A stretch of 64,000 nucleotides of DNA, from contig OU342630.1 of NCBI GenBank assembly GCA_910589415.1, positions 92,562,186 through 92,626,185 on the forward strand, given 5' to 3'. The notes beneath the pieces are model-generated. The model worked only from the letters and a program-made list of their open reading frames with translations, had not been told where the DNA came from and searched no databases. Positions 1 through 11,389 of the stretch are shown in pieces. Positions within the stretch are counted from its first letter, which is position 1; each line of letters opens with the position of its first letter. A program made the position numbers and the translations under genes. Source of the stretch: Malachius bipustulatus. Taxonomy: Eukaryota; Arthropoda; Insecta; Coleoptera; Melyridae.

Positions 1-2024
1 TCTTGTTCCTCATTAGAGCAAACCTCAACTGAAGGCACCTCCTCAACTCTCCAAAATGCCTTAAGAGTCTCTTCAAGGGTCGAATCTACCGACGCAAAAC
101 AAGCTTGAACCTCGCCCGCAACCTTCGACGAAATGGTTCCCAAAAGAACCCAACCAAACGTCGTGTTCATTGCGGCTGGACAGTTATCACTGCCCGACAA
201 ATAACCACCATGAACAATATTGGGAAAGATGTCAGCTCCTAGCAAAACATCGACAGAACCAGGCGTGTACCAATTAGGATCCGCTAACTTCAAATTATCA
301 AGCGCCTTCGATGGCGAAATGTCAACACTGGGAAGTTTTCCACAAATATTGGGCAAGACCAAAGTACTTACTTTAAAAGTAGGTGATGGTACCCCAACGG
401 GACGAATAATGCAATCAGATGATCCCTGGGCCGATCCCAAGGTCACGTGACCCAAACAAGAAATAGGTGTTGATGATCGATTCAAGTGCAAGCCCAAACG
501 CTTGCGGCACCGATCAGTAATAAAAGACGACTGACTGCCAGAGTCAATTAAAGAACGAACCACTTGATAGTTGCCCCACTTGTCTTGAACTTCAATACAT
601 GCGGTTGCTAAAAGAACCGTAGTATTGCTACGAGAACGAGAACGAACATCCTGAAAGGATGGGAGAGAAGACATGGCAACCGTGGATGCGACTGGAGGCG
701 GCTCAACTCGATGAGAAGCTGCTCCATCCGAATTACTAAGTTTAACGAAATGTAATAAAGAGTGGTGCCGACCTGCACACTCCTTACACGAATGAGAAGA
801 GGGGCACTGCTTCACCAAGTGTGAAGGGCCAAAACAATTTAGGCACAAGCGCGCTGCCTTCACAGCCTCAAAACGCTTGCGCGGGTCCAACTTCAAAAAA
901 GAACGACAATTCGAGATCGGGTGTTCTCCATTACAATGGAAGCACGACTGCTTCGATGAAGACGCACTCGACGTTGACAAAAATGCATGTGAATTCCTCG
1001 ATTCCACTTTTCCACCAGACTTGACGCTACTCCGCTTACCAACGACTGCAGACGGAGATAGGTCATTCCCCAAAGATGATTCTAATGCACGACACTGTGA
1101 CGACAAAAACTTGTGCAAATCCTGATATGATGGAAACTCTTCAGATGCAAATTGGAGTTCGAAACGCTTTCGAGTAGCGTTATCCAATTTCTGTAGCAAC
1201 CAGTTGAACAAAGTGAAATCCCAGAGAGAGACGCCTGAGACCTGACCCAAAGCTGTAATATTTTCTGAAAAGGTATTCAACAATTCACGAAGCGATTGTG
1301 AGGAATCAGAATCCGTTATTTTGGGAGCATTACAAATCGCCTGCCAATAACACGTCGCAAGTACTCGCTCATTCTGATACCTTTGGACAAGAGTATCGAA
1401 AGCTATCACATAATTGTCATCTGTCAGTGGTAAATGTTTGACAAGGGTAAGAGGTTCCTTTGACAAAGTCGAAACTAAATACTGGAACTTCTCAATTGGA
1501 GCTAACGAATCATTCGAATGAATCAAAGTCCTAAACAAATCATAATAAACCGACCACATCCTCAACGAACCATCAAAAGTAGGTATACCGATACGAGGCA
1601 ATTTCACATGTGAACTTGCAGAGGGGGGTAGCGCGGGAGCACCAGACTGTCGACTATTTAACGATTCACTCGAACCATGACGTGATTTCACCACCGTATC
1701 CTGAGTCGATTCCAACGACAATTGAACCGCTCTAATCTGAAAATAAACCGAATCAACTTCGATAAGTAGTCCCGAGTATGATTTCCAAATCTCCGATGAC
1801 ACATCTACGACCAAAGCACTCTTATCTGCCGACTCAACCGTAATCAGGATATTTCTATCAACCTCCTGCACCTGATTGTACAAATCTGAAGCGCTGTCGC
1901 ATGCAGCCAGGACAATAAAACGCGACTTTTCATCAATGGGTGCTGAAACTACTGTCAGAATCGAGTTCAAACGAGTCAAAAACTTCGAAACAGAAGCGTT
2001 TGCTCCGACCAAAGTGTTGGACAT
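1..2024 (-). CDS. BEL/Pao Gag-protease polyprotein, N-terminal 674 codons (partial)
   Basis: The frame is open from the ATG at 2024-2022 to the window edge and keeps phase at every point checked. The N-terminal half is a gag region of the DUF1759 type (for example LPRIGIPTFDGS near residue 150). Two CCHC-type zinc knuckles follow; the first has cysteines at 361, 364 and 373 and a histidine at 368. A retropepsin-like aspartic protease comes next, with LIDSGSQSSFI and the catalytic Asp at 494. Near the left edge is the BEL hallmark VDVLLGADIF followed by a FGWVLLG motif. This arrangement is typical of BEL/Pao (peptidase A17, DUF1758). The protein would package RNA and process the polyprotein. 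The rest of pol is outside the window. No frameshift or stop was seen. Confidence 0.88.
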   Translation of the reverse strand, partial: MSNTLVGANASVSKFLTRLNSILTVVSAPIDEKSRFIVLAACDSASDLYNQVQEVDRNILITVESADKSALVVDVSSEIWKSYSGLLIEVDSVYFQIRAVQLSLESTQDTVVKSRHGSSESLNSRQSGAPALPPSASSHVKLPRIGIPTFDGSLRMWSVYYDLFRTLIHSNDSLAPIEKFQYLVSTLSKEPLTLVKHLPLTDDNYVIAFDTLVQRYQNERVLATCYWQAICNAPKITDSDSSQSLRELLNTFSENITALGQVSGVSLWDFTLFNWLLQKLDNATRKRFELQFASEEFPSYQDLHKFLSSQCRALESSLGNDLSPSAVVGKRSSVKSGGKVESRNSHAFLSTSSASSSKQSCFHCNGEHPISNCRSFLKLDPRKRFEAVKAARLCLNCFGPSHLVKQCPSSHSCKECAGRHHSLLHFVKLSNSDGAASHRVEPPPVASTVAMSSLPSFQDVRSRSRSNTTVLLATACIEVQDKWGNYQVVRSLIDSGSQSSFITDRCRKRLGLHLNRSSTPISCLGHVTLGSAQGSSDCIIRPVGVPSPTFKVSTLVLPNICGKLPSVDISPSKALDNLKLADPNWYTPGSVDVLLGADIFPNIVHGGYLSGSDNCPAAMNTTFGWVLLGTISSKVAGEVQACFASVDSTLEETLKAFWRVEEVPSVEVCSNEEQ

Positions 2025-2060
2025 TTTGCTAAAGAGTATCAACAAAACACTAAAGCAATA

Positions 2061-2487
2061 AACGAATAAGGGTTATTTTTTACACCTGTAAAAAATACAA
2101 CGACAACGAAATACGAACAATAACTAAAAATAAGTACCTAACCAAGTGAAGGTTACTTATTTAAAAACGAGTTGAAAATAAATTGACTTTGAAATTCACC
2201 AAAAACAATACTTGAGATACCGAGTGTACCCAGTAGGTATACCGTGAATACAAAAATCAATATTTTCCCTGTAACAACGAAAAAGGGTTATTCGTTAAAA
2301 ACCTGCAAAAATACAACAACAACGAACGATGAGCAATACTAAAAATAAGTACCTAACCAAGTGAAAGTTACTTATTTAATATCGAGTTGAAAATAAATTA
2401 TTGAATTCGAATTCACCAAAAACAATACTTAAGATACCGAGTGTACCCAGTATACCGTGAATACAAAATCAATATTCTGCCCTGCGA
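2061..2487 (-). repeat. Tandem duplication of about 213 bp in the BEL leader
   Basis: Two adjacent diverged copies (about 2061-2275 and 2276-2487) share blocks such as aataagtacctaaccaagtg, gagttgaaaataaatt and gataccgagtgtacccagta. They lie between the gag start and the candidate primer site, so they belong to the untranslated leader of the element. The copies differ by small indels and substitutions, so the duplication is not brand new. Confidence 0.8.
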
Positions 2488-2739
2488 ATTCAGAGAGAAA
2501 ATATTTCAACTATTACAGAGGTTTTTAAAAACGAACACCTGCAACGAACGAAGAAGTGGAGTGAGGTGAGAATGGAGTAAAATTAGTGGAATGGGTGAAA
2601 ATGCCGTCTGGCGTCCTTTGGATCGACTATTTCGAATCCTTTGACCTACAAACAGGCTACCTTAACACAGTGAGTGAGAAACTAATTTCAAACAAATGAT
2701 GCAACCAATTAATGAACTATATTTCCACGAGCTTTCCTA

Positions 2740-2758
2740 TCCGACTACGGAGGGACCA
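2740..2758 (-). other. Candidate primer-binding site of the BEL element
   Basis: On the minus strand the sequence begins TGGTCCCTCCGTAGTCGGA, six bases after the inferred LTR end (ACA at 2767-2765). The TGG start and the position fit a tRNA primer site. It partly resembles the 3' end of a tRNA-Tyr, with mismatches. This is inferred by eye only. Confidence 0.35.
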
Positions 2759-2764
2759 AAAAAA

Positions 2765-3128
2765 TGTTAACTCCGCGTCAAAGAGCAACACGAAATATTA
2801 ACGACGCGATTCGATCCTGAAAGGGGCTAAATTAATGCGGCTCGATGCCGCGATGGTAATGACAAATCGCCACGGTGACAGGATCAAAATTTAGGGAAGG
2901 ACCAGGCTATAATTGCCAATGATTGACAGGAACACAATTAATTAATAATTATCGAAATTACTGACCTTGTGTCTTGTCCGACTAAAGGGGCACTTGTTTT
3001 AATTTGCGAGATGTTGTAACTATTATTATTGTTCACTCTGCTTCACTATGTAGGTACCCACGATTGTTCCACTACTTTATACCGCTTCCTTATTTCATTA
3101 AAGAACTAGGTATCCCGTTCCCGTAACA
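2765..3128 (-). repeat. Candidate 5' LTR of the BEL element
   Basis: On the minus strand this segment starts TGTTACGGGAACGGG and ends GGAGTTAACA, giving short terminal inverted repeats (TGTTA/TAACA) next to a primer-like site. A length of 364 bp suits an LTR. The partner LTR is outside the window, so the outer end could lie elsewhere, for example within the GC-richer stretch up to about 3300. Confidence 0.38.
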
Positions 3129-5453
3129 CCAGCATCGACGAGTCTGGTACGAACGGCACTATGTCGGGCTCTTTCCTCTCTCGATGTTAAACCTCGACTC
3201 TTCTCTATGTGTGGTCCTATCCGGTCAGGTGTCCTTTTCCTTCTTCCCTTGATGTGTAAAGGGAGAGGAAGGGGTAGGAAACGGTGGTGTCTTAGAGAAT
3301 ACGAATCGATTATTCACCAAGGACGTAACACTATTAGAGTACCAAAATACATCAGTTGTTTCCATAAGTTTTGTCATTTATTTAGTCATTTAGTCATTTA
3401 GTGATAATTTCTGTACCACGTAAAAATAATATAAAAAAGAGTAGTCTCTGAAGATTCTCTTTAGATTTTTTTTTATCTAGTCAGTATTATAATAATACTC
3501 TTACGAAATTATCTAGGTACATAATTAATGAACAAATTTTGCGGTTTTTTAAGATACTTTCTCAAATTTTAACTTTGGTTTTCACATCTTATAAATCTGG
3601 CAGATGTCTAAAATTCTGGAATTTTCGTTAATAATCAAAATTTTCAAAATTATCATACTATCAATTATGCCACAAGTAAATTTTGTTTTCAATGAAATGG
3701 TAATAATTCTTATTTAATTTCTTTTTTTTATTCGAGATAGATACCTACATAAAAATTATAATTAAAAAAATCTATATTCTAGAATCTAAATTGATTGAAA
3801 GATATGGAAGAATCTAGTTGATAGGTTCTATCAGGACTGCTAATGCTATTCTAACGAACATTTATTATTGATCGCTATGATTTTTATACCTTTATTATTG
3901 TAATTTACTGCCTTTTGATTGTTCAGTAAAGTCTGTACACTGAGAGTTGTCTGTTGTGATAACTAAGGATACATCATCTCGTTATGTTTCTTACTCCTTC
4001 TATTGCATTGCATAGTCAATCGAGTTAAAATGGGACGTATTGTCAGAAATACGTTTGAATCGTCAGCAATTCTAAAAAGATGAGCGAGAGTGAGACGGAA
4101 GTATCGACTCGCCTCTTGATACGCTTAGATTGATACGATATTACGATAAGATTGTCGTCGCTACTGTCAGTAGTGTCAGTGTCAGCGGTAAATATACTAA
4201 TAAGGGTTTTGTTGTGATTTGACACGTTTTTAATACGAAATTAGCAGAATTACCTGTGTTATTGTACGGTGTGATAAACTATGAGTAACTTATTAATTGC
4301 GCGAATGCCTAAAAATCTATTTCCTTGTTTTGCCTGGAAAACGATTGAACTCCCTAGTACGTGGTCTTGTGGTAAAATTGCTGGAATATTTTACTTGCAA
4401 ATAAGAAAACGGAGGTGTTATTCTTTCTTTTAAACGGCAACCAGCAGGTAGGTGACATGATATTTCTATCATGATGATAACAATAATTATTATGATTCTT
4501 ATTTACTTGCATTATATATATTTGTTATAAAAAAGTTGCAAGGCTCTACTTCGTCAATAACTTGTCGAAATAATATATTTGTAGGATATTCATTATTCCT
4601 CAACACACGCCACTGACACGAACTGCGATACCACATCTGGTTCGACTTAGAAATAAGTGTACGATTGAAATCGAATTAAATGAAATTGTTTAGTCAGAAT
4701 CAGTGTGGCATGACAACGGACAACTCTCAGTGGACAGATAGTATGCTGTCACTTAAAGCGGCCTGTCACAGCATTACTTTCAAATAAGTAATTTTTATTA
4801 ATGTTTGTGATTATACTACAAATTTTTATAACAACTAATAACCACGACGTGCGACACTCCTACCTTGCTAATATTTCGGTACCGATTTCCTGAAAGATTT
4901 ATGAATCTGGAGTTTAATTTACTTCAGACACTAAATGAATAGGCGTCGTTTTTCAACCCAAAACAGAAATAAATACAGCTCCAAAAATGTTTGCCACGTA
5001 AAATATTTTGTTAAGATTTAGGTAAACAATAGTTGCACAATAATAAAACACTAGCTGTACAAAAAATCACACTGTAAAGCAAAACTCTTGTGCATGCCGA
5101 TATTTCTCAAAAGCGTCAAGAATATGAATATTTTGTGCTAAATCTTATATAAGCAAATTTTTAAGCGAAAATCTTGGCTATAAGTAATAATTATTATACT
5201 AACAGGGTCATATAAAAGCAAACCTTTTTTTTTGGTTTGTCAAAATATTTCCCCGAAATTAATTAAATGAGGAGTTTTCACAATATCTAGAAACTAGGAA
5301 AACATTTAACATTGTTAACTTTGACTGATTAATATGCGATATGAAAAAACTCCCAATTTGTTTCATTAAACTGAACACTAATCTGTTATTTACTAGCACA
5401 ACCAACTAGGCGGATATCAAGCTAGGCATACGCATAAGTGCAGCAGATCTCAC
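3129..5453 (-). other. Kv2 intron sequence between the BEL insertion and the T1 exons
   Basis: AT-rich sequence directly downstream of the Kv2 splice donor at 5453. I looked on both strands for the S1-S6 membrane exon of the channel and saw nothing like it. The short ORFs here (3207-3401, 4043-4225) have no recognisable domain. Confidence 0.6.
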
Positions 5454-5653
5454 CCTTGCGGCGATGCTTGTTGTCGGCTTCTCGAGCATATCCCAGAGCC
5501 ACTTCTGATACTGGCTACACTTGTCGTCCCCAAACTCCTCCTCGTCCCGCTGTCGCAGCGACTCCGCTTCTTTTCGCATCTCCTCATGCACGTGCTCCTT
5601 GCGCTGATGATACTTATGCTGGCAACACGACTCCAGGTATAACTCGTCAACAC
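5454..5653 (-). CDS. Shab: Kv2 (Shab) potassium channel, exon with end of T1 domain and T1-S1 linker
   Basis: On the minus strand this exon follows acceptor TGAGGCAG and ends at donor AGG|GTGAGA. It completes a split Gly codon (residue 182), then encodes [18 protein letters not shown] and the acidic, charged linker ending [11 protein letters not shown] (residues 183-248). C191 and C192 are the double cysteine of the zinc motif HX5CX20CC that joins T1 subunits in Kv2, Kv3 and Kv4 channels. The linker closely follows insect and vertebrate Kv2 and stops just before S1. The exon ends in phase 0. The next exon, with the voltage sensor and pore, was not found in this window. Confidence 0.93.
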
Positions 5654-5706
5654 CTGCCTCACCAAATCACATTAATTAAATTCCCACTCGCGGTGAAACG
5701 ACATAC
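5654..5706 (-). other. 53-bp Kv2 intron
   Basis: The minus-strand intron begins GTATGTCG and ends GTGAGGCAG. Removing it restores WG|VDELY in a highly conserved block. It is close to the lower size limit for insect introns, whereas the flanking Kv2 introns are kilobases long. Confidence 0.9.
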
Positions 5707-5944
5707 CCCAATACTCAAGGTCGTCACTGAAGGCTAGCACGCACATTTCGTCGACAAGGTGCAGCTTGCCTGTTCGATAGAAGTTGAGAATTGAGCTGAA
5801 TGACTTGGGATGCCTGTCGAAGAAGTACTCGTTGTCGATGAGTGAATAATCGTCGCACAGCTCGCTTAATGCTTCGTGTGTGTTACAATCGCGAAGTCGT
5901 CCCAGCCTGGTATGAGGCAGTCGGTCTAGAGTACGCCACAGGAC
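5707..5944 (-). CDS. Shab: Kv2 (Shab) potassium channel, core T1 exon
   Basis: This minus-strand exon starts after acceptor TTTAAAG and ends at donor TGGG|GTATGT. It encodes residues 103-181 plus the first base of codon 182. The sequence includes [20 protein letters not shown], the block [17 protein letters not shown] and [12 protein letters not shown], a near-perfect Kv2-type T1 (BTB-like) tetramerisation domain. H164 and C170 form the HX5C half of the zinc site completed in the next exon. T1 brings four cytoplasmic N termini together so that only matching Kv subunits assemble. The entry phase is 0, which matches the donor of the preceding exon (HE|VLW). Confidence 0.95.
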
Positions 5945-7375
5945 CTTTAAATGAAAAAATGATTAGCTAGAAACAGTAAAGAGACTCTCAGAACGATATA
6001 ATTTTGCAAAAATTGTACTATGTGCATTTGGGTCGGGAAAAAACATGAACATGTAGTAATGAATTTACCAAATATGTCACAGTTGAACCAGTGAAAACAA
6101 AAACAAACAAACGCTAACATTATACTCTGGTCAGCGAGCAGCTATAGCAATTATAATCCGGTGGACAGACCTTATGCTCAGCATAAATCCGCGCCTTATT
6201 GACTACCTGAACCAAGTAGTGTGTAGCGGGAAACGAAAAACTTCTAGTGCCTAAAATACATTTCATCCATAAACCGATGTAGCCCCGATTTGGTGTAACG
6301 AAGTGAATTTTTATTTGTTATAATTGGACTGAAATAATTTTATTTGTGTTCGAGTGCACCGCTTATCAAAATTATCTACGCTGCTCCGCGTTGGACAGTC
6401 TGAGATGTGACGGCCAGCCACCTCCACTGCCCCACCGGCTTCCACCACCATAGCATAGAGGGACCCAGAGTGATAAGGCGCGCCTATATAAACAGCGACA
6501 GATTCAACCAAGGCCACCTTCTTCCGACCGCCTCAGTCCTGACCTCTTCTACCAGGCTGCGTATTCCTGACTGGTGAAGCTCCATATTTGTTCTATCTGG
6601 CGTTCCGTCGATCCGTCGTGGCCAGCTGTGTTAATCCTGCCTGGCTACTGCACTCACCACCGCTGCCAGCTGTGTTTTCCCTATCTGGCGTTACATCCAC
6701 CCACCATAGCCAGTTGGGTTAGTCCTCCCTGCTACTGCATCATCCATCGCCGCCAGCTGTGTTTGTCCTGTTTGGCTCCTGGACTCATCACCGCCGCGAA
6801 CTGTGTTTGCCCTGTCTGGCGTTCCATCCACTCGCTGTAGCCAGCTGTGTTAGTCCTGCCTGGCTACTGCACCCTCCACGCCGCCAGCTGTGTTCGTTCT
6901 TTCTGGCTCCTGCACTCGTCACCTCCGCCAGCTGTGTCAGTCCTGTTTGGCGTTATGACACTCTACAAAAGTGTCTATCTACCATAATTTATAATACTCC
7001 ATCGTATACGTATACAGTGTGTCCTTATTTCAGACCTCACCATTGGTATCTCCTAAACGCTAAGAGATACAGGGTCTCTTGAACTAGATAAAAGCTGCTC
7101 TATCGCAGATAAAACCGCATCACAATGTAATAAAATCTGATTCGTATATATCTTTAGTAAACATAAAACATAAAAGTACAGTCCGAATTTTATTTGAAGG
7201 CGGAAATATGGGAGGTAAAAAATTGAGCATCTTTAATGGTCGTACCTTAGCAGGCTACAAAGTTATAATACACCACCAAGGAATCACATTACCAATGATG
7301 CACAGCAGGGGATATTTTTATAGTACGAATAAAATTCGTACTGTAAGCACATGTCTCAAAACTTTTAATACTGAC
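5945..7375 (-). other. Kv2 intron of 1.43 kb
   Basis: This lies between donor GAG|GTCAGT at 7375 and acceptor TTTAAAG at 5945. It contains the minisatellite at about 6575-6955. Apart from that I see nothing but AT-rich sequence. The open frames here are by-products of the repeat. Confidence 0.8.
6575..6955. repeat. Minisatellite, about 44-bp unit, roughly 8.5 copies
   Basis: Diverged copies of a unit beginning gccagctgtgtt, followed by a cctgtctggc-like block and a pyrimidine/CCACC-rich tail, recur every 43-45 bases. Units alternate between variants with ggctactgcac or ggctcctgcac and variants with ggcgttccatcc, which suggests a two-unit higher-order period. The array sits inside a Kv2 intron and is much GC-richer than its surroundings. 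It opens two overlapping plus-strand frames with no known domain, which I treat as incidental. Confidence 0.85.
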
Positions 7376-7596
7376 CTCGTGCTTGACACCTCCAACATTA
7401 ATGCAGACCCTCCGGTTAAGGGCCTTGGAACGCATTATCATGAACGGCTCTGGTGGCAACGAGGACATGGACCTCGAGTAGGGCCGCTGCATCGATAGCG
7501 GCAACGGTGGCGGCAGCGGCGGCGAACATGGCAGTGGAGGCGGCTGCAGAGCAACGGGAATAGCCGGGCCTCCGGCCATGATCGCTGCCTGCACAC
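7376..7596 (-). CDS. Shab: Kv2 (Shab) potassium channel, Pro-rich N terminus and start of T1
   Basis: The minus-strand exon follows acceptor ATTTTACAG and ends at donor GAG|GTCAGT. It completes codon 29 and encodes residues 30-102. First comes a proline-rich low-complexity stretch ([18 protein letters not shown]), then [14 protein letters not shown], then [14 protein letters not shown], where the T1 domain opens with the conserved NVGG motif. Pro- or Gln-rich N termini are usual in insect Shab. An in-frame ATG (7579-7577, context ATCATGG) could serve as a downstream start if the upstream exon is skipped. The 3' phase is 0, matching the next exon. Confidence 0.92.
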
Positions 7597-10500
7597 CTGT
7601 AAAATAATAAAACGAAGCTTACGATATGTTCACAAGTTAATTATTAAGATTAAAGTGAAGATATTTATTGATTATCTTTATATTATAATATTTAGGTATT
7701 TCTGTCTTACACACATACTATACCACATTACCTTTGACAGATGAGCTTTTGAAAGATAATTATTGTTGAGAAGATTTATTATCCTCAGCACTTTCAGTGA
7801 GATTAAGCTTCAGCATTATGAGCTATAAATGCAGGTGAAATTCTCTAACGTTTGCAACAGATTCAAATATAATGTAAATAATATGAAATGAATATACCGA
7901 GTAATTCAAAAGGCGCGTCACGGTTTTGAATAACTTGCCATTTTGTTGTTAGCAGCACTGCTTTATATACTAAAAGTTGTTATATGCCAACCTTCCGATT
8001 TCAATCCGTGCCTCATCATGGAAGGCTTTGCAGCTGGGTAAGTGCTTTAATTGAGAAAAAAATATGTGAAAATAAATAAAGAAATTTTTTCAAGATCGTT
8101 GCCTACGTGTCCGAGTAACACCGATTTGTATATTTTTCAATTTTTCTCATTATTATGGCCAAATTACAATGGAAGAAATCTGTGAAAAATCTTATTAGGA
8201 TTATAAAGTTTTTCAGTCAATGTTTGAATAATGGCTTATTTGCAGTAATAATTAGTAATATATTGGAGAGATTGTAATAATCAAAAAAAATTCCCCAATA
8301 CAAAAATTTCGATTTTTCAGTTTTTTCAAAAAAATTCATCAACGAGTAAAGTTGGCCTACATTTTGTTTCAGATTCCCAATAAGCATAAAATAGTACGTG
8401 AAACTTTTCTTTAATTTATCACATCCCAATGCCAATGGTGAGACGGAGAAAACAAAACGCTCTGTATAACGCTCTATATAGTGCCATACTACCTGAAAAC
8501 TTATACACCTAAAAATCCAGGTGCACTTTTTATGTTATTTCATCACATTTAACAATAATTTTCTGTTCTTACCTGGCATTGTTGAATAAAATTTACTGAC
8601 CCAGATTTTTTTCCGGATTTAATGCAAATAAGTTGCCTAGTCGCTACGTTAATGGACTAATTTAGTTGTGAGAACTTGCGAATTAAACAAATTGACCATC
8701 GTTGTTTTGTTACCTTGTGTAATTAAACTGATAAAAAAAGGAGATAACGTTCAGAATTGTTTGCTGGTGTTGCCGTGCCTATTTTTTATTTAAATTCGTC
8801 CTCTCGCAGAGCTGGAATATTCTCTGCAGTTGGTGATGTTTAATTAAAATAGAATGCTCTAAAGAGTTTCCTTAAAGAAAACCATTTCAAACTTATTTAT
8901 ATAAAATCAAAATATTTTACTCTTTGTCAAATCATTAAAAACTTAGGGATGTTTAAAAGTTTTGTGGCATTTCTAACTTGCTATGGAAAAATTACTGATC
9001 TCCATTGCTGTTTTATTCTGTAATATAATAATATAATATAAAAATATAACAGGAACCCTGTATTTCAAAATTTGTAAAACTATGTCAGTTTATTGCTCTT
9101 AACAATAGTAGTAGCTGCAATTTTGAAATTTCTCACTTAATCCATTTTTGACTAATGCTGTAAATCGTGCATGTATTTGGTTGACCCTTTTTTAGGGATT
9201 GTATCTTGAAAAGGGTCCCTTTTTGGACATAGATAGTTTTGGTTAAACCGTGATATTTTTTACTTGGGATAGAGTCGTTCTACCTGTGGCTGTTGGTGGT
9301 ATCTTTTAGCGACAGCCTGTATAATAATTATTTCCTTATGTATTCCAGATTGAGCTTTCGGTATTATTGGACAACACCTTTTTCGACATCATTTTATTTT
9401 TTTACATCTCTCTGAATCTCGAGTTTTGAGTCACCTGTTTAGAATAAAAAAATACCAAAAATGAATTGTGACATTCCCAAATTCACCCCTTGAGCCAAAT
9501 CCATAAACTGGATATTCTAATCTAAAAAATGAAATAGTGATCTAAGAACGTTTTTTAAAGTATGAAAAACAAAGAGGATCGTTAGTTTAACGTATGAAAA
9601 CTGTTTAAAGTCGGTGTTTTCCCCCACACTTTGCAAGCACATGCCTGATTTACCTCAATCCAGCCTATCATGCACAAGGAAATATTTTCAGCCTGCTTGT
9701 AGATTTGATTTACTCGAGAAAGAAGCGCCTTAATGCATCTTTGAATGCTAATCTGCAATGGACAGACTCTCTTTCATATTGAAAGCGATCTAAATTCAGT
9801 ATCCATCCAATTTTGAGGGTTGAGTCTCCCCCAGGTGCGTAATCTATCATAAAACTCTGGCCTGTCGCTAGAATAAAATAAATTATATTCAAAAGTTTTT
9901 GTAGTTATAAGATTTGTTCGTCAACACGATGTCATTAAAACATGAGAGGGAACACTATGGGGTAACGCTAGGCCTTCACCACTTCACCAGTAGGTACTAC
10001 CTATTGGTATGGTAGTATTGATAGGCGAAAAGGCGAAGAGTATTGATAGCATGTGACCGGAATCATAATTAGTTATGGTATAGCATAGCCAGATGAAGGG
10101 TACTTAAATACATTACTTAAATACAAAATAAATATTTAATCTGTCTCTTGTCCGATTGTCTACCAAAAATCTAAGATATGTTCACAGATAAACTAACATA
10201 AAATATCAGAAATATAACAAGTTAAAAAATATTAATTAAAAATATAAGAATTGATTTCGGAATGTTTTTATATCAGTAAAGCGATGACATGTTTTTTGAC
10301 ATACAATCTAGCTTGCAATGTGATATAAGTTACGAATGGGACTACTTAGTTAATTACGCTTTACTGAAAAATTATTTCCCTCTCTGCCCTCCAAATCACG
10401 TAAATCTGAAATACAGAGGCACTCTTGATTGAAATTCCACGATAGGCAGTTTGTTTTGTCTCAATTTAAAAATTATTTAACACATTTGTAATTTAATTAA

Positions 10501-11389
10501 TTGGTTTGTTCAATGAAACGAATAGAACATTACAGATTAAATTAGACCTTTCCCCGCAGAAAAAAGTTATATGCAAAAAGAATGGAAAAGAAAAAAAATA
10601 TTTATTTTTGCATTTTTTCAAATTATTCGTTTGAAAATTTTTTAGACAAGATATTTAATAAATTTTTTAAATAAATTATTTCTTTGTAAAATAGCATTAT
10701 CTATCAAAAATTCCCTATCAACTATATTTACCTGAGTTGTGCTTTTTTTTCGAGACATAATTAAAAAGCTAAAAGGAGTTCGCTTTCACCCCTATCTCAA
10801 TTTTTCACCTTCTAATAGCACTCTGCGATTTTTTAATCCTTAATGACCATTATGAAGAATTCATGCAATAAAAACAACTCTTTTGATAGTTCCTTTCTAT
10901 AATATAATCAATAGCCGAAAAGGCAAGAACTTCAATATGTAGTCCGACGAGCCTCAGGATTAAACAACAACCCTGATTTTGTCCCAAGTAATGGACTATG
11001 TCGACATCTGTTTACAGCTTCAAGGGAGTTCCGGGATTCAGCCTGCTTTCTCGAAAGCTTGTTTGTTATTGTCATGCGAGAAACTAATCGCGGGCTAAGA
11101 TCCCTCCTATATGAACCACAAAATCTTGAAAAACTTTCCCTGATTTTTTCAAGCTAGCTGACTTGAATACCGCAACTTTGGATACGACATACAGTTAAAG
11201 AATTTTATAAGAAAACTCCCACCAGTAAACTCTGGAGAATTAATATCAAATTTGAGCTTGTAATATTCTTTTGTGATTCATCACTACCATGCTAGGGGGT
11301 AATAAGTTGTTTACACTTGATCAAAAAATACAATTTTGTATAATTTTTTCAAAATGTAAGTCATCTAGGGTGATAGGTTAAAAAAAGTT

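Larger units (their letters stand above)
1..3128 (-). mobile_element. BEL/Pao LTR retrotransposon, 5' part, cut by the window edge
   Basis: Reading leftwards on the minus strand, this stretch has a candidate 5' LTR (3128-2765), a primer-binding-like site, a leader with an internal duplication, and a long open gag-protease frame that leaves the window at base 1. The order and the protein motifs are those of a BEL/Pao element. Reverse transcriptase, RNase H, integrase and the 3' LTR should lie left of the window. It sits in the Kv2 gene's intron after the T1 exons, in the same orientation as the gene. The open frame suggests a fairly young insertion. The outer boundary at 3128 is uncertain because the second LTR cannot be seen. 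Confidence 0.8.

Noticed and set aside
820..2061. Plus-strand ORFs (821, 877, 1876)
   Set aside because: They are antisense to the long BEL gag-protease frame.
5450..5665. Open frame on the minus strand and 5438-5737 on the plus strand
   Set aside because: They overlap the Kv2 exons in other frames. The Kv2 frame has strong family similarity and correct splice sites.
6574..7082. Plus-strand ORFs of 88 and 107 codons
   Set aside because: They arise from the 44-bp minisatellite and have no domain.
7208..7498. Plus-strand ORF of 96 codons
   Set aside because: It is antisense to the Kv2 exon at 7376-7596.
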